Assembly: GCA_028875185.1 (NCBI GenBank)
Contig: JAPPFH010000083.1
Coordinates: 1 to 33,767 of the forward strand
Direction: 5' to 3'
Length of the DNA stretch: 33,767 nucleotides
From: Chloroflexota bacterium
GTDB lineage: Bacteria > Chloroflexota > Anaerolineae > Aggregatilineales > Phototrophicaceae
A program made the translations under genes and the position numbers. The notes beneath the pieces were generated by a model. It made no database searches. It was not told the DNA's origin and saw only the letters and a program-made list of their open reading frames with translations. Shown here piece by piece: positions 24,791-32,373 of the stretch. Each line of letters begins with the position of its first letter. The first letter of the stretch is position 1.

Positions 24791-24877
24791 GGGCGACCCA
24801 ATGCCGCGCGTAGGTCGCGTAGGGCACGTAGACATCGCCCTTCGACACCGACCGCCGACACAGCGGGTCAGTCGTCC
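24791..24877. repeat. Composite GGGCGACC...GTCGTCC repeat with degenerate GTAGACAT
   Basis: The unit CACGTAGACA...ACAGCGGGTCAG resembles the copy at 1031-1053 but is split by about 25 extra bases. The octamer at 24828-24835 has one mismatch. Confidence 0.5.
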
Positions 24878-24915
24878 GGACAAGCTCCTACAGCGTCGTT
24901 TTGAAAATGACTATA

Positions 24916-24960
24916 TGTCCTCTGTGACCTCTGTGTTGCCTCATGTCCTCTGTGGTGAAG
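24916..24960 (+). repeat. CTCTGTG-type intergenic repeat, copy 1
   Basis: TCCTCTGTGACCTCTGTG, TGCCTCATG, then TCCTCTGTGGTGAAG. Related phrases occur at 27680 and 33654. I recall very similar text in intergenic DNA of many unrelated bacteria. Confidence 0.65.
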
Positions 24961-25083
24961 CTTTAGAAATCTGTTGCATGTCTATAGAGACAGCAATGCC
25001 AACCAGTAGCGGACAGGCCCTACAGTTTTCTCCAGGATAGCTACTTTCGAATTCTAACTTGAGCCATAAGTTTTCGATTAGAC

Positions 25084-25098
25084 CAAACCTGTCCTGTC
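25084..25098 (-). repeat. Inverted repeat, right arm (15 bp)
   Basis: CAAACCTGTCCTGTC is the exact reverse complement of 24728-24742. It lies 50 bases before the -35 element of hisD. Confidence 0.75.
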
Positions 25099-25148
25099 GT
25101 CAGACTGCATTGGGAAGGGGCTGAAATCTTCTCTCTGCGCGCTCTCCG

Positions 25149-25176
25149 TTGAGAATCCCAGCCAAACTGATACAAT
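25149..25176 (+). promoter_or_regulatory. Sigma-70 type promoter of the his genes
   Basis: TTGAGA (25149-25154), a 16-base spacer and TACAAT (25171-25176): each hexamer differs from consensus at one position. Transcription would start near 25183, giving a leader of about 30 bases. That is too short for a T-box or a his attenuator, so none is expected. Confidence 0.65.
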
Positions 25177-25212
25177 CGTGGCGCGTTTGATTCGCCGGCG
25201 CGAGACTTTCAA

Positions 25213-26556
25213 ATGAGCAACAGAACAGCCTGGACGACCATCACCGACCCCGATGCGGCGCGCGCCACCATCCTCAAGCGCCACTCGCTGCGCGATGTCA
25301 CCCCGCCCGAACAGGTCATTGCCCGCTCGGTGGATCTCTTTGGCGAACGCCTCATGCCCGAAGAAGTCGTGCGCCGCATCATCCTCAGTGTGCGCGAAGG
25401 CGGCGATCAAGCGCTGCTCGAGTGGAATCAGAAGCTAGACGGCGCGCGAACCGACAATCTGCTCGTCACGCGCGCCGAAATGACGACAGCCTTGAGTGAA
25501 ACCACGCCTGAATTGCGCCGCGCGCTCGAATTGGCCGCCGAGCGAATCCGCGCGTTTCACCGCAAGCAGCCGCTGCATAGCTGGATTGACGCTGACGAAG
25601 GCGGGTCGCTGGGCCAGTTGATCCGCCCGGTGGATTCGGCCGGCGTTTATGTCCCGGGCGGCAGCGCGCCCTTGCCCTCGTCATTGCTGATGAGCGTCAT
25701 CCCGGCGCAGGTGGCTGGCGTGCCGGAGGTACTTGTCTGTACGCCACCAGGAAGCGGAGCGGGCGATATCCACCCGACGATTCTGGCGGCGGCTTCTATC
25801 GCCGGGGTCGAGAAGCTGTACCGCGTTGGCGGCGCTCAGGCGATTGCCGCGTTGGCTTATGGCACGGAGAGCATACCGCAGGTCGCCACAATCGCCGGCG
25901 CCGGCAATCTTTTTGTCACCTTGGCCAAACAGCAGGTATTCGGCGATGTCGGCATTGATGGCTTGTTAGGTCCAACCGAGACCGTGGTCATCGCCGACGA
26001 AAGCGCCGACCCGCGCCTGGCCGCCGCCGATCTACTGGCGCAAGCCGAACACGATGAGCTGGCTTCCGCCATCCTGCTGACGCCCAGCGTCGATGTAGCC
26101 ACCGCCGTCGAGAGCGAGATTCACCGTCAATTGGAGCGCCTCGCGCGCCGTGATATCATCCATGCCGCAATGGAAACCCGCAGCGGAACGGTCATCACGG
26201 CCGACTTGGATCAGGCGTTCGAACTCGCCAACGAATACGCCGCCGAGCACCTCTGCCTGCTGGTCGAAGATCCGTGGTCGTGGATCGGCAAAGCGCGCAA
26301 CGCAGGCGGCATCTTCCTAGGCGAACATTCTTATGAGGTGCTGGGCGATTATGTCGCTGGTCCCAGCCACGTCATGCCAACGGGCGGCACCGCTCGTTTC
26401 GCCTCGCCCTTGAACCTGTTGAACTTCGTCAAAATCACCAGCTTGATCGGGTTGGACAAAGAGGGCGCGGCCGAATTGAGCGCGCCGGCGCAGCGCTTGG
26501 CGCAGGCTGAGCGGCTGAATGCCCATGCCAATGCCGCGAAGCTGCGGCGGCGCTGA
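25213..26556 (+). CDS. hisD: Histidinol dehydrogenase
   Basis: The 447-residue protein is full length for HisD, which oxidises L-histidinol to L-histidine in two NAD-dependent steps. Zinc ligands are visible at Q277 and H280 (LLAQAEHDELASA), D379 (LGDYVAGPSHVMPT) and H438 near the C-terminus (LNAHANAAK). The catalytic pair E345-H346 is in NEYAAEHLCLL. The NAD-binding part includes YVPGGSAPLPSSLLMSVIPA split across 146-165 and GPTETVVIAD at 253-262. The ATG at 25213 follows a good promoter by about 37 bases, though the ribosome-binding site is weak. It heads a run of four histidine genes; hisG, hisA, hisF, hisH and hisI are not in the window. Confidence 0.95.
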   Translation: MSNRTAWTTITDPDAARATILKRHSLRDVTPPEQVIARSVDLFGERLMPEEVVRRIILSVREGGDQALLEWNQKLDGARTDNLLVTRAEMTTALSETTPELRRALELAAERIRAFHRKQPLHSWIDADEGGSLGQLIRPVDSAGVYVPGGSAPLPSSLLMSVIPAQVAGVPEVLVCTPPGSGAGDIHPTILAAASIAGVEKLYRVGGAQAIAALAYGTESIPQVATIAGAGNLFVTLAKQQVFGDVGIDGLLGPTETVVIADESADPRLAAADLLAQAEHDELASAILLTPSVDVATAVESEIHRQLERLARRDIIHAAMETRSGTVITADLDQAFELANEYAAEHLCLLVEDPWSWIGKARNAGGIFLGEHSYEVLGDYVAGPSHVMPTGGTARFASPLNLLNFVKITSLIGLDKEGAAELSAPAQRLAQAERLNAHANAAKLRRR

Positions 26557-26560
26557 CATT

Positions 26561-27664
26561 ATGACGAACGAAAAGGTCCGCATCCGGCGGGATATCGCTT
26601 CGATGAGCGCTTATACGCCGACTACATCGCTCGATGTCTTTGCCGAGCGGCTGGGGATCGCCCCGGGCAACCTGATTAAGCTTGACGCCAACGAGAACCC
26701 CTTCGGTCCCTCGCCCAAAGTGATAGAAGCGCTGGCGGCGCTGCCCAATATGCAAGTCTATCCCGATCCGGAGTCGGGTCGTCTGCGCGAATTGCTGGCT
26801 GATTACACCGGTGTCCCCGCCGAGCGGATCCTATGTGGCGCGGGCGCCGACGAGCTCATTGAGCTCATCCTGCAGCTCTTCATCGAACCGGGCGATGTCA
26901 TCATCAATACACCGCCGACCTTCGCCATGTACAGCTTCAACGCGCCGCTGTATCACGCGCGCGCGGTTGATGTTTATCGGCGCGCCGATTTCTCCATTGA
27001 TGTCGCGGCGATTCAGCAGGCCGTGGAGCGGCACAGCGCCAAGCTGGTTATTCTCTGCTCGCCCAATAATCCCAGCGGGGATCTCATCGCCAGCGAGGAC
27101 ATCCAAGCTTTGCTTGAATTGCCCGCCACAATCGTCGTTGACGAAGCCTATATCGAGTTCGCTGAGGGCGGGAGTCTGGAGCGCTGGGTGGGCGAATATC
27201 CCAACCTGATCGTGCTGCGCACCCTGAGCAAGTGGGCGGGGCTGGCTGGCCTGCGCATCGGTTATGGCCTGTTCCCGCGCGCGCTCATGCCGCATCTCTG
27301 GAAGATCAAGCAGCCATACAACGTCAACGTGGCCGCGGATTTGGCGGCGCGCGTTTCCCTGCTTGACATCGAATTTCTGCGCGAGCGCGTTCGACAACTG
27401 GTGCGACAGCGACAGCGCCTGGAAGTCGCCTTCGCCGAATTGCCCTTCCTCGCGCCGTATCCAAGCCAAGCGAATTTTGTGCTGAATCGCGTGGACGGTA
27501 TGTCCGCGGCCGATTTCCGCGATCGCTTGGCGCGCGCCGGCATCATCGCGCGCTACTATCAGAAGCCACGCCTTGAAGACTGCATTCGCATCAGCGCTGG
27601 CACACCCGCTCAAGTCGACCGACTCCTCGAAGTCCTGCGGACGATCGCCAAGAACGAATTTTAG
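26561..27664 (+). CDS. hisC: Histidinol-phosphate aminotransferase
   Basis: The 367-residue fold-type I PLP enzyme transfers an amino group from glutamate to imidazole acetol phosphate. Motifs: KLDANENPFGPSP near residues 40-52, CGAGADELIE, CSPNNPSG, VVDEAYIEFA and the Schiff-base lysine K224 in RTLSKWAGLAGLRIGYG. I start it at 26561, four bases after the hisD stop; the longer frame from 26519 overlaps hisD and has no family support. Close spacing implies co-transcription and coupling with hisD. Confidence 0.95.
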   Translation: MTNEKVRIRRDIASMSAYTPTTSLDVFAERLGIAPGNLIKLDANENPFGPSPKVIEALAALPNMQVYPDPESGRLRELLADYTGVPAERILCGAGADELIELILQLFIEPGDVIINTPPTFAMYSFNAPLYHARAVDVYRRADFSIDVAAIQQAVERHSAKLVILCSPNNPSGDLIASEDIQALLELPATIVVDEAYIEFAEGGSLERWVGEYPNLIVLRTLSKWAGLAGLRIGYGLFPRALMPHLWKIKQPYNVNVAADLAARVSLLDIEFLRERVRQLVRQRQRLEVAFAELPFLAPYPSQANFVLNRVDGMSAADFRDRLARAGIIARYYQKPRLEDCIRISAGTPAQVDRLLEVLRTIAKNEF

Positions 27665-27679
27665 GGACGACACTTGGGT

Positions 27680-27725
27680 CTCCCTCTCTGTGCCCTCTTA
27701 GACCTCGGTGTCCTCGGTGGTAAAA
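27680..27725 (+). repeat. CTCTGTG-type intergenic repeat, copy 2
   Basis: TCCCTCTCTGTGCCCTCTTAG followed by ACCTCGGTGTCCTCGGTGGT. It fills the hisC-hisB gap and so would be transcribed if the genes form one operon. Confidence 0.6.
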
Positions 27726-27809
27726 GTTGGAATGCCCGCAGCCGCCTACAGACCCGCACCCTGTTCTCTCCGGCATTTTGTGCTATCTTTTCGCACGAGG
27801 ACCTTAGCC

Positions 27810-28406
27810 ATGACAGCGCGACAAACCGACATCACGCGAAACACCAAAGAGACCGCCATTGAGCTGAGCCTCAGCCTGGATGGCGCTGGCGCCGCTGATA
27901 TCCAGACCGGTATCGGCTTCTACGACCACATGCTGGGTCATATTGCTCACCATGGCAAATTCGATCTGCGCGTCCGCGCCCAAGGCGATCTGCATATCGA
28001 CGCCCACCACACGATTGAGGACATCGCCATCTGCCTGGGTAGAGCGATTGACCAGGCGCTTGGCGCGCGCGTTGGCATCCAGCGCATGGGGGCGGCTTTT
28101 GTGCCGATGGATGAGGCGCTGGCGCGCGTCGTGATCGACTTGAGCGGCCGCCCTTACGCCGTAATCAGCGCGGAATTCAAGACGCCGCTCATGGGCGATA
28201 TGCCGACCGATCTGGTCGTCCACGCTCTGGAGACCATCGCCGCCCATGCCAAGATGAATCTGCACGCCCATGTGCTCTATGGGCGAAATGATCACCATAA
28301 AGCCGAGGCGCTTTTCAAAGCGTTTGGACGCGCTCTCGCCCAGGCAGTCGCCCTCGATGCGGGACGGCAAGGGATCCCCAGTACCAAGGGCACATTAACG
28401 GAGTGA
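27810..28406 (+). CDS. hisB: Imidazoleglycerol-phosphate dehydratase
   Basis: The 198-residue protein has the normal length of a monofunctional IGPD and its two pseudo-symmetric metal motifs: [13 protein letters not shown] with H40/H44 and [14 protein letters not shown] with H66/H67/E70 in the first half, [11 protein letters not shown] with H138 and [14 protein letters not shown] with H162/H163/E166 in the second. It dehydrates imidazole glycerol phosphate to imidazole acetol phosphate, the HisC substrate. The start at 27810 ([19 protein letters not shown]) follows GAGGA; a longer frame from 27708 reads through the repeat and is rejected. Confidence 0.95.
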   Translation: MTARQTDITRNTKETAIELSLSLDGAGAADIQTGIGFYDHMLGHIAHHGKFDLRVRAQGDLHIDAHHTIEDIAICLGRAIDQALGARVGIQRMGAAFVPMDEALARVVIDLSGRPYAVISAEFKTPLMGDMPTDLVVHALETIAAHAKMNLHAHVLYGRNDHHKAEALFKAFGRALAQAVALDAGRQGIPSTKGTLTE

Positions 28407-28412
28407 ATTCCG

Positions 28413-29168
28413 ATGCGGGAATTTGTCGATTTCAGTAAAGAACTCGCCCGCGCCAGCGGAGAAGTGATCATGCGTTACTTCCGTCGCGATATCAGCGTGG
28501 AGACCAAAGCCGACGACTCGCCCGTGACCATCGCCGACCGCCAGGCGGAGGAAGTCATGCGCGAGTTAATCATGAAAGAATTCCCCGAGCATGGCATCAT
28601 CGGCGAAGAATTCGGGAATCACAACGAGGACGCCGACTATCAGTGGGTCTTGGATCCGATTGATGGCACCAAATCTTTTGTCAGCGGCACCTTTCTCTTC
28701 GGCACCTTGATCGGCTTGATGAAAGATGGGCAGCCCATCGTCGGCGCGATTCACCATCCAGTTACCGCGCACTTGCTCATCGGCGATGGAGAAGAGGCGC
28801 GCCTCAATGATGAAGTTGCGCGCGTGCGCGATACGCGCCACCTGCGCGACGCTGTCATGCTTTACACCGATTTCATCCACGTTGGCCAATATCAGAACGG
28901 CATCGCCTTCCAGCAGTTGATGGGCAAGACCAGCTTCAACCGAACCTGGGGCGATTGCCATGGTTATTTCTTGGTGGCGACCGGTTATGCCGATATCATG
29001 CTTGATCCCGTCATGCACCTTTGGGATATCGTCGCCTTGATCCCGGTGATCGAAGGCGCCGGCGGCAAAATCACCGCCTGGAATGGCGGTCCCCCGCTTA
29101 GCGGAGAGGGCATCATCGCCAGCAACCGTCATCTGCACAGCCAGGTGCTGCGCGTCCTCATCGCCTAG
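28413..29168 (+). CDS. hisN: Inositol-monophosphatase-family phosphatase, probable histidinol-phosphatase
   Basis: The 251-residue protein has the IMPase metal motifs: E65 in GIIGEEFG, D81/D84/T86 in WVLDPIDGTKSFV, and D205 in HLWDIVALIPVIEGAGG. The DPIDGTKSFV version and the position six bases after hisB point to histidinol-phosphate phosphatase of the HisN type, which supplies the HisD substrate. With hisD, hisC and hisB it completes four consecutive late steps of histidine synthesis. Inositol-monophosphatase activity cannot be excluded by sequence. GGAGTGA precedes the ATG by about 8 bases. Confidence 0.88.
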   Translation: MREFVDFSKELARASGEVIMRYFRRDISVETKADDSPVTIADRQAEEVMRELIMKEFPEHGIIGEEFGNHNEDADYQWVLDPIDGTKSFVSGTFLFGTLIGLMKDGQPIVGAIHHPVTAHLLIGDGEEARLNDEVARVRDTRHLRDAVMLYTDFIHVGQYQNGIAFQQLMGKTSFNRTWGDCHGYFLVATGYADIMLDPVMHLWDIVALIPVIEGAGGKITAWNGGPPLSGEGIIASNRHLHSQVLRVLIA

Positions 29169-29239
29169 TGGAGTCGCGTTCACTCAAAACAAACTTGCCC
29201 ACTCGCGCAAATGAGACGTTCAGAAATAGGATACTTTCA

Positions 29240-30346
29240 ATGAAAGCCAGATTGTTTATTGCCACGCTGCTTTTATCCATTCTGTATAGCGCCGCCTCTG
29301 CGCAGTCGTATCAAATCCGCGTCACCCACAACACCAACCTGCGAGCCTTATACAGCCTTGACAGCGCTGTCTTGGCATCCGCGCCTGCTGGCACGACCCT
29401 GCATGTCGTCGGCCAGCTCAATCGCTGGCTGCAAATCAGCCGCGATGGCCGAGAGTTTTGGATGGCGAATTGGGTCAGCTACACACGTGTTGAACCGACA
29501 GCGCCGACGCAAACGCAGCCCGGCGCCAACATCGACAACTGCTGCTTCGTGGATCGGCAGTGCCAGACAGACCATGACTGGACAGGAGGCTATTGGGCGT
29601 TTCAGCAGAATGAATGCGCCGCAAATCCGCCGTCATCAGCGCAGCAGCCAACCCAACCCCACACTTCCGCGCCCGCAAATGTCGATAATTGCTGCTATCT
29701 GGGTTGGGACTGTCAAACAGATGAACAATGGAGAAACGGGTATAATGCCCATAAGAATCATCAGTGCGCGGGCCCCTCGCATTCTCCCTCGACGCCCCAG
29801 CAGATTCCAGCCGGCGTCGATAATTGTTGCTATGTGAACCAGCAGTGCGCCAACGAAGAGGACTGGAAGCGTGGATGGGCGGCTTACAAACACTTTCAAT
29901 GCAGAACGGATGTGCCAGTCGCCATTGTCGGGGGCGCAGGCTTTCGCGATCAGATCATGGAATCGTTTCTTATGCTGCAGCGCACCGCCCCCTATTGGTA
30001 TGAATACACGATACGCGGGCTTAATCAAGTGGTGCAAACCGGCAGTTACGAGGACACATATGTCGATGTTTTCACCAAGACGTTCTATTTGCATTATTCT
30101 GATATATGGCCCGCCGCGTATTCCAGGCACGAGCATATTGTCTTCACAGCCAGCATCCTTGTTCATGAAGCTTGCCATGTTCACCGTCAAGAGGCTGGCT
30201 TAGAATCTGGCGGTCTTGCTGGGGAAACGGCATGTACCCAGCGGCAGCTTGAAGCCCATGTCGCGATGGATCCTCAGGATCCACGGACGGATGAGCACCG
30301 AGAAACACTCGCCACCATTCATGATCCGTCAACCTGGTGGTGGTAA
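29240..30346 (+). CDS. Secreted SH3b - triple Cys-module - HEACH zincin-like protein
   Basis: The 368-residue protein starts at 29240 after AGGATA; upstream in-frame residues lack leader character. Order: leader (1-22, ...SAASA-QS), an SH3b-like domain (23-83), three copies of a DNCC[FY] module with exact CC-x5-C-x17-C spacing (98-126, 148-176, 193-221) joined by Pro/Ser/Thr-rich linkers, then a C-terminal domain with HEACH at 309-313. The next acidic candidate for a third zinc ligand is E329 in GETAC. SH3b domains usually bind cell-wall peptidoglycan, so surface attachment with a metallopeptidase-like activity is a reasonable guess. I do not recognise the Cys module or the C-terminal family. 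It is a clear paralogue of the gene at 30499 and is less GC-rich than the his genes. Confidence 0.82.
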   Translation: MKARLFIATLLLSILYSAASAQSYQIRVTHNTNLRALYSLDSAVLASAPAGTTLHVVGQLNRWLQISRDGREFWMANWVSYTRVEPTAPTQTQPGANIDNCCFVDRQCQTDHDWTGGYWAFQQNECAANPPSSAQQPTQPHTSAPANVDNCCYLGWDCQTDEQWRNGYNAHKNHQCAGPSHSPSTPQQIPAGVDNCCYVNQQCANEEDWKRGWAAYKHFQCRTDVPVAIVGGAGFRDQIMESFLMLQRTAPYWYEYTIRGLNQVVQTGSYEDTYVDVFTKTFYLHYSDIWPAAYSRHEHIVFTASILVHEACHVHRQEAGLESGGLAGETACTQRQLEAHVAMDPQDPRTDEHRETLATIHDPSTWWW

Positions 30347-30358
30347 GGAGCAAAAGCG

Positions 30359-30425
30359 ATGCTGGGTGGCAAGACCGCAATCATAACCGGCGCGGCAGGG
30401 ACTTGGAGGAGGCGATGGCGCCCAC
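30359..30425 (+). pseudogene. 5' fragment of an SDR oxidoreductase gene (frameshifted)
   Basis: Behind an AAGGAG site it reads MLGGKTAIITGAAG, matching MLGDKTAVVTGAAG of the intact SDR gene at 31532. The DNA stays alignable to about GATGGCGC if one missing base near 30399 is allowed; the open frame then continues as unrelated residues. Synonymous differences show that the copy is not recent. Confidence 0.75.
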
Positions 30426-30498
30426 GTCGCTTGCAATACCTTAAAACAACCTTGATCCGACTTTACAATGATAGCATTAGCGCCAAATGAAGGCCGAT

Positions 30499-31476
30499 AT
30501 GAAAACTAAATACTTGGCTGTTTTAGTCATTCTGTTGCTTGCGTCGAGCGTTGCGCTGGCGCAGAGCTACCAAATCCAAGTCAGATTTACCGTGCGGCTG
30601 CGCGCGTCCCACAGTCTCGACAGCCCGGTCGTCGGCACGGTGCTGGCTGGCGATGTGCTGCAAGTGGTGGGCCAATACAATCGCTGGCTGAAGGTCGCAC
30701 GGGACGGCACGACGGCTTGGCTGGCTGATTGGGTCGAATACACTCGCCAGGATCAGCAGCAAGCGTCGCCCGCCGCCGAACCCGCGCCAAATCAGCAGCA
30801 GCGGGCAAACATCGACAACTGCTGCTTTGTCAATCGCCAGTGCCACAGCGACCGAGAGTGGCACGACGGTTATTGGGCTTATCAGCGGAATGAATGTCCC
30901 GCGCAGCCGCAATCGCAACCTTCTTCGGCGGCGGTCGGGGGACATGTCATAGGCATCGAAGGGTCGCATCTGTTCATTAACTTCATCTCCGAAGCACTCA
31001 GTTATCTGCAAGCACGATCACAACAATGGTACAACTATGTTATCAGCGGCGCCGACCGAATCGTTGAAGACGAGAGACAGTATACTGCGGCGGCGGCATC
31101 TCACATAAGAACCATTCTTGTCGCGCCCTATGGCCGTCTTATCACCGTTTTCAACCATGAAGTGAATATTGTCGAGATGATTTCTAAACTCGTTCACGAG
31201 GCTTGTCATATACACCGATATGAAGCCGGATTCGTATACGGCGCCTACACGAAAGTGAAGGAAGAGGTGTACTGCATAGAGCAAGAAAAGGTCATGCTGC
31301 GCGAAACGGTAGCGCCACATTTGCAGGGTAACCACGGGATCGTGGGTATACAGCATTGCGAAGGATCGCTTGAAAATCACCCGCGCTGCCGCGGATTTGA
31401 CATATGCGAATGGTCAGTCGACCGCAAAATCATTTCGTGTCCGGCAATCGGACTGACCGGACCACCGAACGACTAG
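30499..31476 (+). CDS. Secreted SH3b - single Cys-module - HEACH zincin-like protein
   Basis: The 325-residue paralogue of the preceding protein starts at 30499 after GAAGG; an ATG at 30487 lacks a ribosome-binding site. It has a leader (1-21), an SH3b-like domain (22-83) with the shared VVGQxNRWLxxxRDG stretch, one CC-x5-C-x17-C module (108-133) and a C-terminal domain with HEACH at 233-237. Conserved around the motif are HEACH[VI]HRxEAG and, 18-22 residues further on, an Glu followed by C (E255/E256 with C259). It carries extra C-terminal cysteines (about 287-314) not found in the longer paralogue. It should be exported and possibly cell-wall associated; its activity is unproven. Confidence 0.82.
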   Translation: MKTKYLAVLVILLLASSVALAQSYQIQVRFTVRLRASHSLDSPVVGTVLAGDVLQVVGQYNRWLKVARDGTTAWLADWVEYTRQDQQQASPAAEPAPNQQQRANIDNCCFVNRQCHSDREWHDGYWAYQRNECPAQPQSQPSSAAVGGHVIGIEGSHLFINFISEALSYLQARSQQWYNYVISGADRIVEDERQYTAAAASHIRTILVAPYGRLITVFNHEVNIVEMISKLVHEACHIHRYEAGFVYGAYTKVKEEVYCIEQEKVMLRETVAPHLQGNHGIVGIQHCEGSLENHPRCRGFDICEWSVDRKIISCPAIGLTGPPND

Positions 31477-31531
31477 CAGTGTGCGTAGCATCTCGTTACC
31501 ACAATGGGCTGACAAAAAGGGAACACACATC

Positions 31532-32287
31532 ATGCTGGGTGACAAAACAGCAGTCGTTACCGGCGCCGCCGGCGACCTGGGAAACGCGATGGCGCGGCAA
31601 CTGGCGGAGAAGGGCGCCCGCATCGTCATGTGGGATATCGTCCCGCGAGCCGATGCCGCCGACGCCATTGAGCGTGTCCAAGCCCACGACCTCGCGGCCG
31701 AATACGCCGAAGTCGATGTCCGCGACCGAGCCGCCGTCGACGCCGCGATCGCAAGCTTGGCTCAAGTCGATATCGTCTGCTCCAACGCCGGCATCGTTGA
31801 CGCCCAGCCCTTCCTTGAGCTTAGCCAGGACAACTGGCGCAACCACCTCGATATCAACCTAACCGGCTGCTTCAATGTCTGTCAGTCGGCGGCGCGGCGG
31901 ATGGTTGCTGATAAGACGAAGGGACGCCTCATCCTGACATCAAGTTGGGTGGGCTCGATTCCCTGGCCTGAGATCACCGCCTACACCGTCAGCAAAGCGG
32001 GTGTCAACATGCTGGTCAAGCAGATGGCGCGCGAGCTGGCGGCACATGGCATCCTGGTCAACGCCGTGGCGCCGGGCATCGTAGACGCGGGTCTCGCCGG
32101 ACGGCAGCTGCGCGAAGAGCCGCAATACGCCGCGCGGGTCGCGAAAGCCATCCCGCTGGGCGAGCCGGGCAGCCCAGAAGAGATCGGAGCCGCCGTCGTT
32201 TATCTGGCGAGCGCGCAAACGGCTTATATGACCGGCAGCATTTTGACGCTCGATGGCGGCTGCTCGCTCTTCCAGTTTGATGCTTGA
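31532..32287 (+). CDS. Short-chain dehydrogenase/reductase (SDR)
   Basis: The 251-residue classical SDR has the cofactor motif TGAAGDLGNAMA (10-21), the NAG motif (SNAGIVDAQ, about 88-96), catalytic Ser in LTSSWVGS and the YTVSK active-site pair. The end (MTGSILTLDGGCSLF) is the usual dimer segment. It starts at 31532 after AAAGGGAA; a longer frame from 31481 is not supported. SDRs oxidise or reduce alcohols and ketones with NAD(P); D37 or nearby acid in MWDIVPRAD favours NAD. The substrate is unknown. A worn copy of its first 65 bases lies upstream at 30359. Confidence 0.92.
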   Translation: MLGDKTAVVTGAAGDLGNAMARQLAEKGARIVMWDIVPRADAADAIERVQAHDLAAEYAEVDVRDRAAVDAAIASLAQVDIVCSNAGIVDAQPFLELSQDNWRNHLDINLTGCFNVCQSAARRMVADKTKGRLILTSSWVGSIPWPEITAYTVSKAGVNMLVKQMARELAAHGILVNAVAPGIVDAGLAGRQLREEPQYAARVAKAIPLGEPGSPEEIGAAVVYLASAQTAYMTGSILTLDGGCSLFQFDA

Positions 32288-32322
32288 TTCCGCCTCGCCC
32301 GCCTCCGCGCAACCAGCATATT

Positions 32323-32350
32323 GTAGGGGCTACCCATTGGGTCGCCCGCC
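32323..32350. repeat. GTAGGGGC hairpin repeat, copy 5
   Basis: GTAGGGGCTACCCATTGGG then TCGCCCGCC, an imperfect stem in the 86-base convergent gap between SDR and galK. It could stop transcription from both sides. Confidence 0.65.
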
Positions 32351-32373
32351 GCCCCTCGCTGTCGAATGAACAA

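Larger units (their letters stand above)
24673..25212. other. 540-base gene-free region upstream of hisD
   Basis: It holds a composite GTAGACAT-bearing repeat (24791-24877), a CTCTGTG-type repeat (24916-24960), a 15-bp inverted repeat 24728-24742/25084-25098 enclosing both, and the hisD promoter at 25149-25176. The open frames crossing it lack coding character and run through the repeats. Confidence 0.65.

Noticed and set aside
24570-25040. 156-residue plus-strand frame across the pfkB end and the following gap
   Set aside because: It starts inside pfkB and reads through three repeat families; composition changes abruptly at each repeat.
24673-25212. Riboswitch, T-box or his attenuator upstream of hisD
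   Set aside because: The promoter lies only about 37 bases before the start codon, and I see no His-codon run or T-box sequence downstream of it.
25078-25410. 110-residue minus-strand frame before and opposite hisD
   Set aside because: Overlaps the hisD promoter and coding region; no sign of a conserved protein.
26831-27673. 280-residue frame antisense to hisC
   Set aside because: Shadow of the aminotransferase gene; no leader, motifs or ribosome-binding site.
30359-30490. 43-residue open frame starting MLGGKTAIITGAAG as a small gene
   Set aside because: The first 14 residues match an SDR start and the rest is frameshifted text, so it is a gene fragment.
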